Shown: positions 5,040 through 6,505 of the stretch, piece after piece | Numbering within the stretch: position 1 is the first letter of the stretch | Layout of the letters: each line of letters starts with the position of its first letter | DNA from: CAIJZX01 sp043766165 | GTDB taxonomy: Bacteria; Patescibacteriota; Patescibacteriia; SBBC01; CAIJZX01 | Reading direction: 5' to 3' | Assembly (NCBI GenBank): GCA_043766165.1 | Contig: JAYUIJ010000005.1 | Coordinates: 1 to 6,505 of the forward strand | DNA length: 6,505 nt | Notes under the pieces: model-generated | What the model saw: only the letters and a program-made list of their open reading frames with translations | What the model was told of the DNA's origin: nothing | Database searches by the model: none | Translations under genes and position numbers: made by a program

Positions 5040-5765
5040 CTATTTTGAACATCGGCAAACTACTGCATGGTGATCAGAGAACGAGATAGGCGTGACGGAG
5101 CCGGTGTCAATCGACAGACCACGGATAAAGATCCAGTCGAGCTTGAATGGGTACTGACGATGCGTCGCACCGGTTTTTACTAGTGGCGAAAAGAAGTCGT
5201 AGATCTTGAGGTCTTCTTCTAACGTCTTTGCCTGATGCTCAACAAACGGCAGCGGGAATAGTCTTCCCAACCACCGCACATCTGACGAGTTGAAATCACC
5301 GCCGAGGATGGCTGGAAGATGAGAGCTATCTAGTCGGTCGATGACTGGGCCAAGTTGACGAAATCTGTCGCCAGCCGAGATGCGTGTGTCGAGATGGACA
5401 TTTGCAACTCTGACCAAACCGAGCGGACTATCCACCGTGGCCAGCAAACTAATCCGTTCACGCGGACGAAACCAGCGCTGGTATCGAGGAAGTTCGACTC
5501 GTTCGATATCATTGAGCGGAAACCGACTGAGGATTGCTAAGGCTGCGCCAGTACCCTCCTGAAGTTCAAGCTCAGGTGCGTACGCGTGGAACATTCCCAG
5601 TTGTCGAGCCAGCTCGCGAACTGAATACGGAGTACCGAGCGGTGTTAGTTCCGCTTCTTGTACCAACAAAATGTCCGGCTGTAAGGTGGCTATTTCCTGA
5701 GCCATCACCTCGGTGTTACGACAGCCGTTACAATTCAGACTCACAATCTTGATCTTGTCCGACAT
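5040..5765 (-). CDS. Endonuclease/exonuclease/phosphatase (EEP) family hydrolase
   Basis: A 241-residue single-domain protein of the DNase I-like metal-dependent phosphoesterase superfamily (PF03372). The catalytic motifs are all present in order: N11/N13 in SLNCNG, metal ligand E37 (LLVQE), LSRFP at 79-83, N122/H124/D126 in NVHLDT, D157/N159 in GGDFNS, D210 in KLDWIF, and the terminal D231-H232 (SDHHAV). It is therefore probably active on a phosphodiester or phosphomonoester. Members cleave DNA, RNA, phospholipids or sugar phosphates, and nothing here fixes the substrate. There is no signal peptide or membrane segment, so it should act in the cytoplasm. The ATG at 5765 is supported by homology from the first residues and by a strong Shine-Dalgarno sequence. 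It is probably monocistronic, with a terminator just after it. Annotation as exodeoxyribonuclease III would be too specific, because the protein lacks that subfamily's insertions and length. Confidence 0.93.
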   Translation of the reverse strand: MSDKIKIVSLNCNGCRNTEVMAQEIATLQPDILLVQEAELTPLGTPYSVRELARQLGMFHAYAPELELQEGTGAALAILSRFPLNDIERVELPRYQRWFRPRERISLLATVDSPLGLVRVANVHLDTRISAGDRFRQLGPVIDRLDSSHLPAILGGDFNSSDVRWLGRLFPLPFVEHQAKTLEEDLKIYDFFSPLVKTGATHRQYPFKLDWIFIRGLSIDTGSVTPISFSDHHAVVCRCSK

Positions 5766-5772
5766 GGCGCTC

Positions 5773-5783
5773 TCACCTCCTTT
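5773..5783 (-). promoter_or_regulatory. Full-length Shine-Dalgarno sequence of the EEP gene
   Basis: AAAGGAGGTGA on the minus strand is fully complementary to the 3' end of typical bacterial 16S rRNA, with ten bases between GGAGG and the ATG at 5765. It fixes the start codon and contrasts with the other genes here, which lack a clear ribosome binding site. Confidence 0.8.
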
Positions 5784-5824
5784 ATTGTAAGGATCGATCG
5801 AATGTATTGACTGGAATCACGTTG

Positions 5825-5859
5825 ACCTTACGGAGAAGTGAGTTGATTGTCAAATTATA
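5825..5859 (-). promoter_or_regulatory. Possible promoter region of the EEP gene
   Basis: On the minus strand a perfect -10 hexamer TATAAT (5859-5854) abuts a perfect -35 hexamer TTGACA (5853-5848), which has a poor TAAGGT (5830-5825) 17 bases on. Either could start a transcript with a 50-80 base leader that keeps the Shine-Dalgarno sequence. A TACAAT at 5789-5784 is less likely because its start site would fall inside that sequence. Confidence 0.35.
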
Positions 5860-5934
5860 TATATGCCAAAAAAGGGGTTGTATTTCCCATTAGTCATCTT
5901 TTGGTATTTTTTTGGTTTTTGGTGTGCTCGGCAG

Positions 5935-5954
5935 CCTGCCTGCCGGTAGGTAGG
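5935..5954. repeat. GC-rich 20-bp palindrome, REP-like
   Basis: CCTGCCTGCCGGTAGGTAGG can fold on itself over all ten positions, with two G-T pairs. It touches the end of the partial tRNA copy. Near-identical palindromes are, as I recall, dispersed intergenic repeats in some candidate-phyla genomes. The structure is direct; the family link is from memory. Confidence 0.5.
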
Positions 5955-5993
5955 GATTTGAACCTACGACCCTCAGCTCCGCAAGCTGATGCT
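5954..5993 (-). pseudogene. Partial copy of the neighbouring tRNA-Arg (nt 25-64)
   Basis: Forty consecutive bases are identical to 6041-6080 in the intact tRNA gene, 87 bases away on the same strand. The copy runs from the 3' side of the D stem through the anticodon arm, the variable loop and the T arm. Both acceptor strands and the 5' half of the D arm are missing, so it cannot make a normal tRNA. The upstream flank is AT-rich and unrelated to a tRNA; the downstream flank is the GC palindrome. Confidence 0.85.
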
Positions 5994-6026
5994 TAGCGTT
6001 TATATTTTTACATTATTGCACTTGCC

Positions 6027-6104
6027 TGGTGCGCCCGGCAGGATTTGAACCTACGACCCTCAGCTCCGCAAGCTGATGCTCTATCCAGGCTGAGCTACGG
6101 GCGC
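6027..6104 (-). tRNA. tRNA-Arg, anticodon GCG, CCA encoded
   Basis: A complete cloverleaf on the minus strand. The acceptor stem GCGCCCG/CGGGCGC has seven pairs, the D stem is GCTC/GAGC, the anticodon stem TCAGC/GCTGA, and the T stem GTAGG/CCTGC with loop TTCAAAT. The anticodon loop TTGCGGA gives anticodon GCG, reading CGC and CGU. Arginine identity is supported by A20 after the GG of the D loop, C35 and discriminator A73. CCA is encoded at 6029-6027. Most bacteria use an ACG anticodon edited to inosine for these codons, so GCG is unusual. A promoter lies just upstream. Confidence 0.93.
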
Positions 6105-6119
6105 ATGGAAAGCTGGGCT

Positions 6120-6147
6120 ATCGTACCATATCTGTTGCCGAAATCAA
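6120..6147 (-). promoter_or_regulatory. Promoter of tRNA-Arg
   Basis: On the minus strand TTGATT (6147-6142), a 16-base spacer and TGG-TACGAT (extended -10, 6125-6120) precede the tRNA 5' end at 6104 by 15 bases. The -35 box lies just before the probable left end of the insertion sequence. Confidence 0.5.
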
Positions 6148-6197
6148 GGGTGCTTAACCGATCGCTGCATTCAGGTCAGCCTGCAACACTTCAAGGG

Positions 6198-6227
6198 TAT
6201 ACTGGGGTGAAGGGCATACTCTTCACC
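6198..6227 (+). promoter_or_regulatory. Transposase promoter box and leader hairpin
   Basis: TATACT (6198-6203) is a likely -10 without a recognisable -35. A perfect 7-bp hairpin GGTGAAG/CTTCACC (6206-6212 with 6221-6227) ends three bases before the ATG at 6231 and could limit ribosome access. GGGTATACT and GGGCATACT form a direct repeat 17 bases apart. No Shine-Dalgarno sequence is visible. Confidence 0.4.
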
Positions 6228-6230
6228 ATT

Positions 6231-6505
6231 ATGCAAATTCTAAATCTCTACGAACGAGAAAAGGTTGAATTCTCCCTCCGTCTGCACCGCAGTATCCGTT
6301 CTATTGCCAAGCTCCTGATGCGCCAACCCAGTGATATCTCTCGTGAGATACACAGAAACAAGAACCCAGATGGTACATATACCGCTCACCGAGCGCAGGC
6401 CAGAGCCGATCGACGAGCCGTGAAGACCAATACCAGAAAGCTAGAAGCTGATGAGGATCTCCATGATTGGGTGGAGATGAAGCTCAAGGCCGGAGACAGT
6501 CCAGA
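6231..6505 (+). CDS. IS30-family transposase, N-terminal part
   Basis: The first 91 codons of a transposase; the frame is still open at the window end (IS30 transposases usually have about 300-380 residues). It begins MQILNLYEREKVEFSLRL, followed by a helix-turn-helix of the HTH_38 type (SIRSIAKLLMRQPSDISREIHRN, residues 21-43) that binds the element's ends. Next come the family's YTAHRAQARADRR segment (49-61) and the start of the HDWVEMKLKAGDSP region (78-91) that leads to the catalytic core. The DDE residues are not in the window, so activity cannot be judged. The start ATG fits the normal N terminus of the family. No frame break or stop is seen. Confidence 0.9.
   Translation, partial: MQILNLYEREKVEFSLRLHRSIRSIAKLLMRQPSDISREIHRNKNPDGTYTAHRAQARADRRAVKTNTRKLEADEDLHDWVEMKLKAGDSP

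Larger units (their letters stand above)
6148..6505 (+). mobile_element. Left part of an IS30-family insertion sequence, cut by the window end
   Basis: The transposase start at 6231 and about 80 bases of leader belong to an insertion sequence whose right end is outside the window. The left boundary is inferred near 6148 (GGTGCTTAACCG), between the tRNA promoter and the leader; without the other end the terminal inverted repeat and target duplication cannot be confirmed. Confidence 0.55.

Noticed and set aside
5869..5915. CCAAAA/TTTTGG inverted repeat with a T tract as a terminator
   Set aside because: The matching arms are short, A/T-only at the core and about 20 bases apart, and no plus-strand transcript is evident.
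5954..6080. Two tandem functional tRNA genes, or a CRISPR-like or attachment-site pair
   Set aside because: Only one copy can fold as a cloverleaf; there are only two repeat units, and the copied part lacks the tRNA 3' end expected of an integrase site.
1..6505. Alternative genetic code (TGA as glycine), as in some candidate phyla
   Set aside because: All full-length genes read through without in-frame TGA, so code 11 explains everything; the lack of TGA stops among seven genes is too small a sample.

Overview
The window most likely comes from a member of the Candidate Phyla Radiation (Patescibacteria). The 163-residue two-helix membrane protein at 2703-3194 (an acidic W-x-F-P-E-F start, a HERGRGWY box, two helices, then a compact hydrophilic domain) and the 57-residue glycine-rich double-helix protein at 4144-4317 are of kinds I associate with that group. 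The short monocistronic units, three apparently leaderless genes and an M23 peptidase joined to FG-GAP repeats also fit. This is inference from protein style, not from a marker gene. The standard code works throughout: no gene needs TGA as a sense codon, and every complete gene ends in TAA or TAG.

Layout. Positions 1-74 may hold the end of a plus-strand gene, facing a minus-strand stand-alone receiver protein (156-542) with its own consensus-like promoter (621-649) and a strong terminator (112-148). A foldback repeat (756-829) fills the gap to a secreted M23 peptidase with FG-GAP repeats (879-2384, minus). A 318-base divergent region follows; it carries an 18-bp perfect inverted repeat with a -10-like box outside each arm, then the membrane protein gene. 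Positions 3195-3542 contain no convincing gene but do hold a 28-bp palindrome over a possible promoter, several strong hairpins and a plus-strand intrinsic terminator, which together suggest an unrecognised structured RNA. On the minus strand come an ECF-type sigma factor (3543-4073), the 57-residue membrane protein and a DUF2461 protein (4323-4973), which can be read as one transcription unit running from 5008 down to 3543. Upstream of it is a monocistronic endonuclease/exonuclease/phosphatase-family hydrolase (5040-5765) with its own terminator and a full-length Shine-Dalgarno sequence. The right end has a partial copy of a tRNA fused to a GC-rich palindrome, an intact tRNA-Arg(GCG), and the start of an IS30-family transposase that runs out of the window.

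Functionally this is a mixed neighbourhood rather than a pathway. Signal-linked pieces (receiver, ECF sigma), envelope pieces (secreted peptidase, two small membrane proteins) and repeat or mobile sequences lie side by side. No complete defence or metabolic system is visible. The most unexplained parts are the non-coding ones: the structured interval at 3249-3527, the mirrored promoter repeat at 2575-2695, and the tRNA fragment with its palindrome at 5935-5993.
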